Positions 1-7,412 of a DNA stretch of 12,357 nucleotides are shown one piece after another. Position numbers and translations under genes: made by a program. A model generated the notes under the pieces. The model ran no database searches. It was given only the letters and a program-made list of their open reading frames with translations, and was not told the DNA's origin. The stretch's first letter is position 1, and each line of letters opens with the position of its first letter. The stretch comes from Chloroflexota bacterium (lineage in GTDB: Bacteria > Chloroflexota > Anaerolineae > JAADDB01). The stretch is taken from the NCBI GenBank assembly GCA_013154135.1, contig JAADDB010000012.1, positions 1-12,357 of the forward strand. The letters are read 5' to 3'.

Positions 1-51
1 AACCGGCCGAGCATCGCCACAAACGAACCGAGATGGGCGCTCCCGCCCCTC

Positions 52-79
52 TTACTTGTTAATCGTCCTAATTCTTACC
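52..79 (-). repeat. Degenerate heptamer array (copy 1)
   Basis: This is the weakest copy of the period-7 element. On the minus strand it reads about two good units (CGATTAA, CAAGTAA) followed by the G-rich cap GAGGGGCGGG. The two units farther from the cap are decayed. Bases 1-51 beyond it show no coding signal, RNA gene or clear hairpin that I can support. Confidence 0.5.
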
Positions 80-112
80 CCTTCCGGCCGATTCCGCCCC
101 GGGACCGACCCC

Positions 113-147
113 TTAATCGTCAATCGTCAATCGTTACTCTTCACTCC
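113..147 (-). repeat. Heptamer array of five in-phase units (copy 2)
   Basis: Five 7-base units lie back to back. On the plus strand they read TTAATCG, TCAATCG, TCAATCG, TTACTCT, TCACTCC. In minus-strand sense each fits (C/G)GA(G/T)T(A/G)A apart from one A at the first base. The array ends at GGGGTCGG, matching the G-rich cap of the other copies. A 27-base stretch here matches the plus-strand copy at 5609-5635 with a single mismatch. The spacer 148-196 has no recognisable feature. Confidence 0.8.
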
Positions 148-196
148 CCAGAACCTCGCCCATCTCAGCCGACCTCGCCCTCCAGCCAAGCCCCTC

Positions 197-238
197 TTAA
201 TCGTTACTCCTTAATCGTCAATCGTTACTCCTCACTCC
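197..238 (-). repeat. Heptamer array of six units overlapping the minC stop (copy 3)
   Basis: Six perfect-phase heptamers follow the minC coding region in transcription order: GGAGTGA, GGAGTAA, CGATTGA, CGATTAA, GGAGTAA, CGATTAA. The G-rich cap GAGGGGCTTGG comes next. The TGA that ends minC (232-234) is the last three bases of the first unit, so the element reaches into the gene end. No U-tract terminator is visible after minC. Confidence 0.85.
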
Positions 239-927
239 TCTAGTGTAACCCAACGACGCCATTCCGTCCAAGGTTCTACGACAATGTGGCCGTCGACAAC
301 CCGCGCGATCTCCGGTTCCACCGGTACACTTTGGGAGTCCCCACGAGCCATGTGTTTGCCTATGCGAACCTGCGTTGGCATGAACTTCAGCGCACAGACC
401 AGAGCTTCCTCCCGGCCTTTCGCTCCTGCGTGGACAATGCCCAAAAGCTGTCCCCAAACAATGACATGGCCGGTGGCGATGACCTCCGCGCCCGGATGGA
501 CGTCTCCTAAAATGACGGCGGAACCGACCTGGTGGATACGCTGGCCGGAACGAATGGGCCCCACGATAATGGTCGCTTGCTGGAGCTCCCAGTCCTCCTC
601 TTCCTCCACCCGGGAGCGTTGGTCAGGGCCCAGTCCCGTTTCCAGGCCCAACGACGCGGCCGCCTGTTGTGTCACATCAGAAAAGGACCAAATCGCCCAC
701 AGGGTCATGTCGTACCGGGTCAACACTTCGCCCAACGCGTGAATGGCTTCCGGGGATAACCGTCGCTCTCCCACGGCCACCGCGACGCGACCGCCCCGGA
801 AAAAGGAGGGCCGCCGGCCCAAATGAGCGTCCAATTCCTGCAACAACGCATCCCAGGGCCCTTCCCCCATGGTAATGGTCAAGCCTTCACTGGTGCCACG
901 AATGCGTACGTTCGTCTCCGAAGCCAC
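232..927 (-). CDS. minC: Septum site-determining protein MinC
   Basis: MinC is an inhibitor of FtsZ ring assembly, normally recruited to the membrane by MinD. This 231-residue protein has the usual two parts. Residues 1-100 are a variable N-terminal domain (FtsZ-acting in the family), followed by an acidic linker at 105-115. Residues 119-192 form the right-handed beta-helix domain, with RSGQ (126-129), GDVHPGAEVIA (141-151) and AHAG-like VHAGAKG (165-171), ending in QVRIG. A C-terminal extension of about 40 residues follows. The start is GTG at 925-927, with GAAGGAGGGG about 8 nt upstream and 3 nt after the PBP2 stop. It is the last gene of the mre operon. No minD follows before the window edge, so its usual partner must be encoded elsewhere or be absent. 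The stop codon lies in a heptamer repeat. Confidence 0.93.
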   Translation of the reverse strand: MASETNVRIRGTSEGLTITMGEGPWDALLQELDAHLGRRPSFFRGGRVAVAVGERRLSPEAIHALGEVLTRYDMTLWAIWSFSDVTQQAAASLGLETGLGPDQRSRVEEEEDWELQQATIIVGPIRSGQRIHQVGSAVILGDVHPGAEVIATGHVIVWGQLLGIVHAGAKGREEALVCALKFMPTQVRIGKHMARGDSQSVPVEPEIARVVDGHIVVEPWTEWRRWVTLEE

Positions 928-930
928 TGC

Positions 931-2952
931 TCAATCCCCTCCTTCTGAGCTCGCCTGGTGGATCCGGAAGGCCGGATTGTAAAAATACGTGGCCAACACC
1001 TCCCGGGCAATGGGAACGGCCACGGCCGAACCTTCTCCCCCACCGAACACAAAGACCACGATGGCTACTTCCGGATTGTTGTACGGCGCGAAGGCTGTAA
1101 ACCAGGCGTGAGTGGGCAAATTGCCCTTCTCATCCCGGTCGATCTGGCCATCTCCGTCCAGATCCGCGGCGAACTCCGCGGTGCCTGTCTTCCCCGCAAT
1201 CGTCACCCCGGGCAGAGCCACGGAGCGGGCCGTCCCACGGGGCCCGTACACGGCCAAGTACATCCCCCGACGGACCACGTTCAACGTCTGTTTGCTCACC
1301 GGCAACGTGCGGATAACCTCCGGCTGAAAATCCTCCACCAGATGGCCATCCCCATCTACAATTTGATAGACGATCTTGGGACGATAAAGGGTACCCCCGT
1401 TAGCAATCGCGGCCGTCGCGTTCACCACCTGGAGCGGAGTGGCCAACACGAACCCCTGCCCGATGGCCATGTTATAAGTGTCCCCTGTTGTCCAGGATTC
1501 CGCGTAGTTCAGGCGCTTCCAGCGTGTCGTGGGAATCAGGCCCGAATGTTCGCCCGGAAGGGCAATGCCCGACTTCTCCCCATATCCGAACTGATGGGCA
1601 TAGTAGGCCAGGGCCTCGTTGCCCAAGCCCTTGAAATCCTTGTACCCCCCTCCCGCGATGTAGAAGAAGATGTCGCAGGAGACTTCTAGTGCCTGTTCCA
1701 CGTTGATGAGCCCATGACGCCCGCCGTACTTGTGAATCCAGCAGACAAAGCGCTGCGCCTGGGTCGGGTCGTTGGGGAAGTACTTGTTGGGCAGCCAGAG
1801 AACTCCTTGGGTCAAAAAGCGCGTCCGCGGGGTGATCACCCCTTCTTCCAGCGCCCCCGCGGCTGTGACCATCTTGAAGGTGGAACCGGGGGGATAAATG
1901 CCGCTGATCGCGTGGTTCACCAGGGGATGCCACGGGTCCTGGAGGAGGGCCGCGTACTTTTCGGGAGAAATGCCCGTCGCGAACCAGTTGTTGTCAAACG
2001 TGGGAAGACTCACCATGCTGAGAATGGCACCGGTGCGCACGTCTTCCAAGATGACCACGCCGGAATGCGCGCCCGCGGCCTTCAAGTGACGCCGCAGGAT
2101 GTCCTCCACCTTCTGCTGCAAATCCGTGTCAATGGTGAGGATCAAACTGTTCCCCGGGACCGGAGGCCGCTCCTCCAGCACACGCACCACCTTGCCCCGC
2201 ACATCCACCACCAATTGCTGCTCCCCGTCTACCCCGCGCAACACATCCTCGTAGCTGGCTTCAACGCCCACCAACCCGATCTGCTGGTCCGGGCGGTAGC
2301 CCCGGGACTGGTATTCGTTCACCTGGCTGGGCGGAATGGGACCCATGTACCCCACAATGTGGGAGGTGAGCGCGCCGGTGGGGTACTCACGCGTGGGAAA
2401 GGGGAAGACACGCACACCGGGCAACTGGGGCAAAAGTTCTTCCAGCATGAGCGCGACGGACCGGGGGACTTTGGTGGCCAGGAGGACCGGACGATACGCG
2501 GCGCCCATGCGTTCTTGGGCCACCTTGCTCCACGCCTCTTCCGCGGAGGGGTAGAGAATGAGGGGCCCTTCCTCGGAAGGAAGCGTGTTCGTCACGGTCT
2601 GGGCCATCTCCCAGGCGACGGGCGTGGGTGGCGATGTGAGGATGGAAAGGGTGCGGGATATGACCTTCAGCCCTTCCTCCTTCTCCTCGGGCAAAGCTTC
2701 TGGGATGAGTTGCACTTGAAAGACGGCCCGGTTACGGGCCAAAATTCGGTGTTTGCGGTCGTAGATGATCCCCCGGGGCGCGGGCAAAGGCACCACGCGC
2801 ACCGCGTTCTCCCGGGAGCGGGAGAGGTAAGCCCGCCCCTTGCCCAGCTGGAGCTGGCCCAGTTGAAACACCAACAGCAAGAACGCGGCCAGCATGGCCG
2901 TCCACAACACGTATAACCGCGCGTTCCCCCGAGGGGGGCCTTGCTCCATCAT
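931..2952 (-). CDS. mrdA: Penicillin-binding protein 2 (elongasome transpeptidase)
   Basis: Class B PBP that cross-links peptidoglycan during side-wall elongation; 673 residues from the chosen start. It has a cytoplasmic tail, one membrane anchor (about 12-35), a pedestal domain beginning near PRGIIYDR, and a transpeptidase domain. Visible catalytic motifs are S357-T-F-K360, S425-C-D427 (the SxD form usual in PBP2) and K588-T-G590. His413 and Cys426 have the 13-residue spacing of the zinc site known in Acinetobacter PBP2; Cys404 and His407 may supply the other ligands (inference). Residues 597-608, DLDGDGQIDRDE, match the EF-hand loop consensus, which is unusual here. The ATG at 2950-2952 overlaps the mreD stop (ATGA), implying coupled translation. 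A longer ORF from 3027 is less likely because it would overlap mreD by about 80 bases. The rodA gene that often follows is missing. Confidence 0.95.
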   Translation of the reverse strand: MMEQGPPRGNARLYVLWTAMLAAFLLLVFQLGQLQLGKGRAYLSRSRENAVRVVPLPAPRGIIYDRKHRILARNRAVFQVQLIPEALPEEKEEGLKVISRTLSILTSPPTPVAWEMAQTVTNTLPSEEGPLILYPSAEEAWSKVAQERMGAAYRPVLLATKVPRSVALMLEELLPQLPGVRVFPFPTREYPTGALTSHIVGYMGPIPPSQVNEYQSRGYRPDQQIGLVGVEASYEDVLRGVDGEQQLVVDVRGKVVRVLEERPPVPGNSLILTIDTDLQQKVEDILRRHLKAAGAHSGVVILEDVRTGAILSMVSLPTFDNNWFATGISPEKYAALLQDPWHPLVNHAISGIYPPGSTFKMVTAAGALEEGVITPRTRFLTQGVLWLPNKYFPNDPTQAQRFVCWIHKYGGRHGLINVEQALEVSCDIFFYIAGGGYKDFKGLGNEALAYYAHQFGYGEKSGIALPGEHSGLIPTTRWKRLNYAESWTTGDTYNMAIGQGFVLATPLQVVNATAAIANGGTLYRPKIVYQIVDGDGHLVEDFQPEVIRTLPVSKQTLNVVRRGMYLAVYGPRGTARSVALPGVTIAGKTGTAEFAADLDGDGQIDRDEKGNLPTHAWFTAFAPYNNPEVAIVVFVFGGGEGSAVAVPIAREVLATYFYNPAFRIHQASSEGGD

Positions 2953-3497
2953 GTGCGCCCTGCTATGCGTAATCGTTCCCGTCGCTGCAGATGGTGCACG
3001 GTGAGGAGCAGGAGAAAGAACAGCCAACTCACTCCCACTGTGTACACCACCCGCAGGATGTTCTCAGGCCATACCAGCACCCGCACGTCCACACCCAGGC
3101 CCAAGGCCCAGGCCACAAGCACTTGGAGGATGTGACTCCCCAGCGCGCCCCCCAAGCCGGTGGCCAGCGGCACCAGGAAACGGCTTTCAAAGACCCAACG
3201 GTGCGCCAAACCGCTCCCATACCCCACCAGGGCCAAGGGAAGTGCGAGAAGGCCAAAGGAGTGGGCCGCTAACACGTCGGCCAGCCCACCCAGGAAGAAT
3301 CCCCACATCAACCCCCGAAAGGGCCCGAAGTGAAGCCCCATCGCGACCGCGGCCGCGGTCAAGATATCCGGAAATGCCCCCTCCACCGCGAACCAGGGGA
3401 CTACAGCTATCTGGGCCAGGACCAGGGCCAGCCCGATGACCGGCGTGAATATCCAGCGGATGAAGTGAGCATCCTTCCGCGCTTCCTGATGGATCAT
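2949..3497 (-). CDS. mreD: Rod shape-determining protein MreD
   Basis: Small polytopic inner-membrane subunit of the Rod elongation complex, 182 residues. Hydrophobic segments lie at roughly 15-35, 42-57, 60-78, 83-100, 108-133 and 150-168, giving the five to six helices usual for MreD. The signature region is FRGLMWGFFLGGLADVLAA (60-78), matching the family's G-x-x-x-G-x-x-x-D pattern, followed by FGLLAL. The tail is basic (QRRERLRIAGR). The ATG at 3495-3497 overlaps the mreC stop as ATGA and has GGGGAGGAG about 9 nt upstream. Its own stop overlaps the mrdA start. Assignment rests on length, topology, motif and position between mreC and mrdA. Confidence 0.93.
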   Translation of the reverse strand: MIHQEARKDAHFIRWIFTPVIGLALVLAQIAVVPWFAVEGAFPDILTAAAVAMGLHFGPFRGLMWGFFLGGLADVLAAHSFGLLALPLALVGYGSGLAHRWVFESRFLVPLATGLGGALGSHILQVLVAWALGLGVDVRVLVWPENILRVVYTVGVSWLFFLLLLTVHHLQRRERLRIAGRT

Positions 3498-4402
3498 GGG
3501 CCGGTCTCCTCCCCTTCCAGGGATTCCATGAAGGAGCGGATCTCCGGATCTGGCCGGAAGTCCGTGAGCACCAGCACCTGTTCCAGACGCCGGAAGTCCA
3601 CGGTCGGGCGGATGAAGGCTTTCTGGTACATGTCGTAGTCGTGACGTTGCACGCCCACGACTTGACCGATGACCAGTTTGGGTGGATACACGCTGCCCAA
3701 ACCGCTGGTCAGGATCAGGTCGCCCACCTGAACCGGCCGGTCCAGAGGGATGTATTCCATGACCAAGGTGTTGCTGTCCTGTCCTCGCACAACCCCGGTC
3801 AGACGGCTGGATTGGACAATCGCGTTGACCGCGCTTTCCCGCGCGGTGATGGGCAGGACTTCCGAGGTGTTCTTGTGCACCCGGAGGATCTGACCCACCA
3901 GGCCGGTATCGGTCACCACGGGCATGCCCACCGCGATTCCCTGGAGTTCCCCCACGTTGAGGATGAGTCGTTGCACGACGATGGAAGGATCACGGCCGAT
4001 GACCTGCCCGACGACACTGGCTCCTTTGATGGAGTAGTAAGGATGGGCCTCCGCGAAGTGGAGGAGAGCTCGCAGGCGCCGGTTCTCCTGTTCGATCTCC
4101 GTGAAACGCACTTGTTCCACGGTCAGCCGCTCGATCTCCCGACGCAGTCGCTCATTTTCCGCGCGCAACGCGTCCACACTTCGCGGTGCGGTCAGCGCGT
4201 CGTGCACGGAGCGAGCCGAGGCGCTCAATGTGTGTTCCCAAGGGGCAACCAGCCAACGCGCGAATTCCCCCGCGGGCGCCAGTTTGCCCAGTATCACACC
4301 CACGAACAGGAGAAGGAACAATAACAAGAGAAGGACCGCGCCCGCCATTTGGGCACGGCGGCGCATGCGTCCTTGCTTGCTGGTGACCAAGGATGTGTCC
4401 AT
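3494..4402 (-). CDS. mreC: Rod shape-determining protein MreC
   Basis: Extracytoplasmic scaffold that links MreB filaments to PBP2; 302 residues, normal for the family. There is a basic cytoplasmic N-terminus (GRMRRRAQ), one membrane helix at about 20-38, and a coiled coil at about 75-115 rich in Glu, Arg and Leu (RAENERLRREIERL). A beta-barrel domain with family motifs follows: VVGQVIGRDPS (130-140), VVTDTGLVGQI (162-172) and GDLILTSGLGSVYPP (227-241). It ends in an acidic tail. Its ATG (4400-4402) shares one base with the mreB TAA stop (TAATG). The ribosome site is weak, so reinitiation from mreB is likely. Confidence 0.95.
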   Translation of the reverse strand: MDTSLVTSKQGRMRRRAQMAGAVLLLLLFLLLFVGVILGKLAPAGEFARWLVAPWEHTLSASARSVHDALTAPRSVDALRAENERLRREIERLTVEQVRFTEIEQENRRLRALLHFAEAHPYYSIKGASVVGQVIGRDPSIVVQRLILNVGELQGIAVGMPVVTDTGLVGQILRVHKNTSEVLPITARESAVNAIVQSSRLTGVVRGQDSNTLVMEYIPLDRPVQVGDLILTSGLGSVYPPKLVIGQVVGVQRHDYDMYQKAFIRPTVDFRRLEQVLVLTDFRPDPEIRSFMESLEGEETGP

Positions 4403-5466
4403 TAATGCACCGTGCTACCCCGTTCCGTGCCGGCCAATGTCTTGCTCAGTTTCTCAAAGCTCTCCAGCACCATGCCCGCCCCCCGGGCCACACATGTGAG
4501 GGGTTCGTCCGCCACATACACCCGCATCCGTGTTTCTTCGGAGAGGCGCTCGGCCAGGCCGTGGAGCAAGGCCCCACCTCCGGCCAGGGCAATGCCGTGT
4601 TCCATCAGGTCGGCCACCAGTTCCGGGGGCGTCTCATCCAGGGCCTCCCTCACGGTCTCCACAATGGTGTTCACCGAGTTGCTCAACGCTTCTCGCACTT
4701 CAATGGAGCTGATTTCCACGGCCTCGGGCAAGCCCGTGACCAAGTTCCGTCCCCGCAAGGTGAAGGTCTTCTCCTCGGGCAGGGGGTACGCGGAGCCGAT
4801 CTCTATCTTGCACCGCTCGGCCATGCGCTCGCCGATGAGGAGGTTGTACTTGGTCCGGGCGTAGTTGATGATGTCTTCGTCCATTTCATCCCCCGCGACC
4901 CGAATGGAGCGCGCGACCACTATTCCGCCCAGGGAGGTGACCGCAACTTCCGTGGTCCCACCACCGATGTCCACAATCATGGACCCCACGGATTCCGCGA
5001 CCGGGAGCCCTGCGCCGATGGCCGCGGCCATGGGCTCTTCAATGAGATAGGCCTCCCGCGCGCCCGCGCTGAGCGCGGCCTCGTACACCGCACGCTTTTC
5101 CACTTCCGTGACCCCACTGGGGATCCCCACCACCACCCGGGGGCGAGGGATGCGCAGGGTGGATTGCTCGTGGACTTTGCGGATGAAGTAATGGAGCATC
5201 TGTTCCGTGGTGTCGAAGTCGGAAATGACCCCATCCCGCAGGGGGCGAATGGCCACGATGTGTGCGGGGGTTCGGCCGACCATTTCCTTGGCCTCCGCGC
5301 CGATGGCGACCACCCGCCCGCCCTTCTTCGTGTCCACCGCCACCACAGAGGGTTCATTGATGACAATGCCTTTCCCTCGCACGTAGACTAACGTGTTCGC
5401 GGTGCCCAAGTCTATCCCTATGTCCAGCGAAAATAAGCCCAAGAACCAGTTGATCGGATTGACCAC
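4402..5466 (-). CDS. mreB: Rod shape-determining actin MreB
   Basis: Bacterial actin that orients the cell-wall elongation machinery along the membrane. It is 354 residues long, slightly more than the common 335-347. Nucleotide-site motifs are complete: phosphate 1 DIGIDLGTANT (15-25), EEPMAAAIG with the catalytic Glu (143-151), phosphate 2 DIGGGTTEV (166-174) and adenosine motif AGGGALLHG (295-303). The N-terminus carries a hydrophobic patch (NWFLGLF, 6-12) that probably binds membrane. The GTG start (5464-5466) is set by AGGAGG at 5473-5478, 6 nt upstream. It is the first gene of the mreBCD-mrdA-minC operon and follows a strong promoter-like sequence. Confidence 0.97.
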   Translation of the reverse strand: MVNPINWFLGLFSLDIGIDLGTANTLVYVRGKGIVINEPSVVAVDTKKGGRVVAIGAEAKEMVGRTPAHIVAIRPLRDGVISDFDTTEQMLHYFIRKVHEQSTLRIPRPRVVVGIPSGVTEVEKRAVYEAALSAGAREAYLIEEPMAAAIGAGLPVAESVGSMIVDIGGGTTEVAVTSLGGIVVARSIRVAGDEMDEDIINYARTKYNLLIGERMAERCKIEIGSAYPLPEEKTFTLRGRNLVTGLPEAVEISSIEVREALSNSVNTIVETVREALDETPPELVADLMEHGIALAGGGALLHGLAERLSEETRMRVYVADEPLTCVARGAGMVLESFEKLSKTLAGTERGSTVH

Positions 5467-5561
5467 GGATTTCCTCCTGCCGTTGGTAGACGCTGCATGG
5501 TCCCGGGTGGCGGGGCTCCTGTGGATCTCTGTCGGTGTTCTGGCCGCACACCCGTCCTCAA

Positions 5562-5589
5562 ATTATAACACGTCCCGACATAGGGGCAA
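5562..5589 (-). promoter_or_regulatory. Sigma-70-type promoter of the mreBCD-mrdA-minC operon
   Basis: On the minus strand, TTGCCC (5584-5589) is followed after 16 nt by a consensus TATAAT (5562-5567). Transcription would begin near 5555, giving a leader of about 90 nt before the mreB GTG. This is the best promoter-like sequence in the window. Confidence 0.75.
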
Positions 5590-5608
5590 GGTGCGGGGTG
5601 GAATGTGG

Positions 5609-5650
5609 GGAGTGAAGCGTAACGATTGACGATTCATGAGTAACGAGTAA
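5609..5650 (+). repeat. Heptamer array of six units, plus orientation (copy 4)
   Basis: The plus strand reads GGAGTGA, AGCGTAA, CGATTGA, CGATTCA, TGAGTAA, CGAGTAA and then the cap GGGGCTGG. Four of the six units match the consensus exactly or with one change. It lies just upstream of the mreB promoter and is oriented against the direction of transcription, facing copy 5. Confidence 0.85.
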
Positions 5651-5696
5651 GGGGCTGGACACTCATCGTTTCAGCGGACCAACCCCTTACTCGTTA
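5641..5696. repeat. 18-bp inverted repeat formed by two facing heptamer arrays
   Basis: Left arm 5641-5658 (TAACGAGTAAGGGGCTGG) and right arm 5679-5696 pair at 17 of 18 positions around a 20-nt loop. The arms are the capped ends of two opposed heptamer arrays. The structure sits between the response-regulator stop and the mreB promoter. It lacks a following U-tract on either strand, so a classical intrinsic terminator is not supported, although an RNA hairpin would form. Confidence 0.75.
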
Positions 5697-5714
5697 TTTG
5701 TGACTCGTTAGAGG
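5687..5714 (-). repeat. Heptamer array, partly decayed (copy 5)
   Basis: In minus-strand sense four units can be phased: CCTCTAA, CGAGTCA, CAAATAA, CGAGTAA, followed by the cap GGGGTTGG. It lies about 30 nt after the stop of the response regulator, in the same orientation as the gene. Confidence 0.65.
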
Positions 5715-5743
5715 AAAGGTCGTTGTGCCACAAACAGGCAGGG

Positions 5744-6436
5744 TTATTCCCCCACCTCTGTCAGGGGGATCCACCCCCGTTTGAGGGCAAGAACGGCCGC
5801 TTGAGTGCGGTCGTTCACAGCCAACTTGCGCAGAATCGCGCTCATGTGATTCTTCACCGTCTGCCGGCTGATGCCCAACGCCCGGGCGATCTCCTTGTTG
5901 CTGTACCCTTTGGTGATGAGCTTCAAGATTTCCATTTCCCGAGGCGTCAGGGGGGAGAAGACCACATCCGCGTCCTCGAACACGGCCATTTCCTCGAACT
6001 TCCGCAACAACCAGGAAGCCACCTGGGGTTTGCTCATGACCATGTCCCCCACCACGTAATTCCCCCGCGCGACCTGCCGGATGGCGGGGATCAACTCCGA
6101 AGACTGGACATCCTTGGGGTAATAGGCCATGGCTCCGGCCCGAAGCGCGTGGAACAACTGCTCGTCATCGTGATACGCGGTGATGACGATAACCCCTATG
6201 TTGTCCATGTGGGTCGTGATCTCGCGGGTGGCTTGAAGACCGTTCATTTCCGGCAGATTCACATCCATGATCACCACATCCGGCCGGATTTGTTCAGCCA
6301 ACTCCACGGCTTCCTTCCCGGTATGGGCTTCGGCTACCACCTCGATGTCGTCCTCTAGCTCCAACACCCGCTTTAACCCGGCTCCGAATAAGGGATGGTC
6401 CTCCACAATCATGACGCGAATTTTAGACGGCTGCAT
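5744..6436 (-). CDS. NarL/FixJ-family response regulator
   Basis: DNA-binding response regulator. Numbering from the upstream GTG (6442), the receiver domain (about 7-122) has acidic pair E14-D15, phosphoacceptor D60 in VIMDVNLPEMNG, T88 and K110, so it is complete. A linker at about 130-160 leads to a LuxR-type helix-turn-helix (165-225): LTPREMEILKLITKGYSNKEIA, then the recognition helix ISRQTVKNHMSAI. I place the start at ATG 6434-6436 because AGGAGGAGG at 6442-6450 is correctly spaced for it and too close to the GTG at 6440-6442; this gives 230 residues. It lies 22 nt after the kinase gene, so the two are almost certainly co-transcribed. The targets are unknown. Confidence 0.95.
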   Translation of the reverse strand: MQPSKIRVMIVEDHPLFGAGLKRVLELEDDIEVVAEAHTGKEAVELAEQIRPDVVIMDVNLPEMNGLQATREITTHMDNIGVIVITAYHDDEQLFHALRAGAMAYYPKDVQSSELIPAIRQVARGNYVVGDMVMSKPQVASWLLRKFEEMAVFEDADVVFSPLTPREMEILKLITKGYSNKEIARALGISRQTVKNHMSAILRKLAVNDRTQAAVLALKRGWIPLTEVGE

Positions 6437-6458
6437 ATACACCTCCTCCTGGGGCCTC

Positions 6459-7136
6459 CTAAGATCGGGGTACTTTCAGACGCACCAACGTGCCTTTGGG
6501 GGAACGGGTCAATACCCGCAATTCCCCTCCCACACTTTGGGCTAACTCATGCATGATGGGCAGACCAAAAGTCTTCTTCGCCTGAAGGGAAGAGTAGATC
6601 TCCATTAACCGTTCCGCGGTGACGCCTTCCCCATCATCTTCTACTTCCAGCAACCAGGCCGAAGGATCGCTGTAGATTTGGATGAGCACTTGATGGGCGT
6701 TGGCGTGCTGGGCCACGTTGCGCATGGCCTCCTGGGTGACGCGGTAGAACACATTGGTCACGGGTGGAGGTAAAGCGTCCACCACGTCCTCGTCCACCTG
6801 AAGGTTCACCCGCAAGTTGTATTGCGTCTCATAGCGATGGGCAATTTCCTTCAGCCAAGGCACCAAGCCCAACTCCCGGAAGGTGATGGAAGGATACAAC
6901 TCCTCAATGATATCCTGCAGCTCACTCAATCCCAACTCCAATTCCGACAACATTCCTTCCAGGAGAGGGCGAATATTTTCCACATTCGTATCCAGAATGT
7001 AGAGGAGCGTGCGCAGTTCAATGGCCAAATTCGCCAGAACCTGTCCCGGCCCTTGTTTCAATCGATCGGCAATGCGTTCGCGTTCTGTCTCTTTCAAGGG
7101 TATGCTCCAGCCTACGAAACTCGTCGTATCAGACAT
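6459..7136 (-). CDS. Soluble sensor histidine-kinase-like protein lacking the phosphoacceptor His
   Basis: About 225 residues with no membrane segment or recognised sensor domain, so it is cytosolic. Residues 15-80 resemble the HisKA_3 dimerisation domain of NarL-type kinases. Where that family has L-H-D/E-x-x-G-Q, this protein reads L26-K-Q-G-P-G-Q32, and the codons are AAA CAA. The ATPase domain looks intact: N box QEAMRNVAQHA (135-145), G1 DDGEG (167-171), G2-like FGLPIMHELAQSVGG, and KGTLVRLKVP at the end. It could be a pseudokinase, an ATP-dependent regulator of the adjacent response regulator, or act by another residue. The start is uncertain: ATG 7134-7136 has GGGTGATT directly upstream. 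A GTG at 7248-7250 would add 38 residues with no visible ribosome site. Confidence 0.85.
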   Translation of the reverse strand: MSDTTSFVGWSIPLKETERERIADRLKQGPGQVLANLAIELRTLLYILDTNVENIRPLLEGMLSELELGLSELQDIIEELYPSITFRELGLVPWLKEIAHRYETQYNLRVNLQVDEDVVDALPPPVTNVFYRVTQEAMRNVAQHANAHQVLIQIYSDPSAWLLEVEDDGEGVTAERLMEIYSSLQAKKTFGLPIMHELAQSVGGELRVLTRSPKGTLVRLKVPRS

Positions 7137-7412
7137 AATCACCCGACAAAAGCGCTGAATCTGGACGTTGGACAAAATGGGCGGCCCACAAAAGGGCCGG
7201 GCCCTTTGTCCTTCCTCCCCTTTCTCCATCCCCGGCAAGAGCTGGGTCACGTGGGGAAATCCCGCCGAGACACGAACCCGTCCCCTACCCTCACAGAAAA
7301 CGCCTTCCTAAAACGAGGCCAGAACGTTGAAGCCCCGCCCAGGTACGGCCCCGTCCGCCGCCAGGATGCTACCGGATGGCGTCCCTCCATGAGACGCATC
7401 TCGTGTGCTTTT

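Noticed and set aside
1..51. Start of a further minus-strand gene, such as minD, at the left edge
   Set aside because: An ATG can be found near position 14 but without a ribosome site, and too few codons remain to recognise anything.
113..238. Possible CRISPR array
   Set aside because: Units are 7 bases, directly adjacent and without spacers, and no cas gene is present.
1714..2916. 400-codon open frame on the plus strand opposite PBP2
   Set aside because: Antisense to a gene with a complete transpeptidase motif set; low-complexity composition and no recognisable domain.
4393..5391. 332-codon open frame on the plus strand opposite mreB
   Set aside because: Antisense shadow of a highly conserved actin gene; its His/Gly/Asp-rich composition mirrors the reverse complement.
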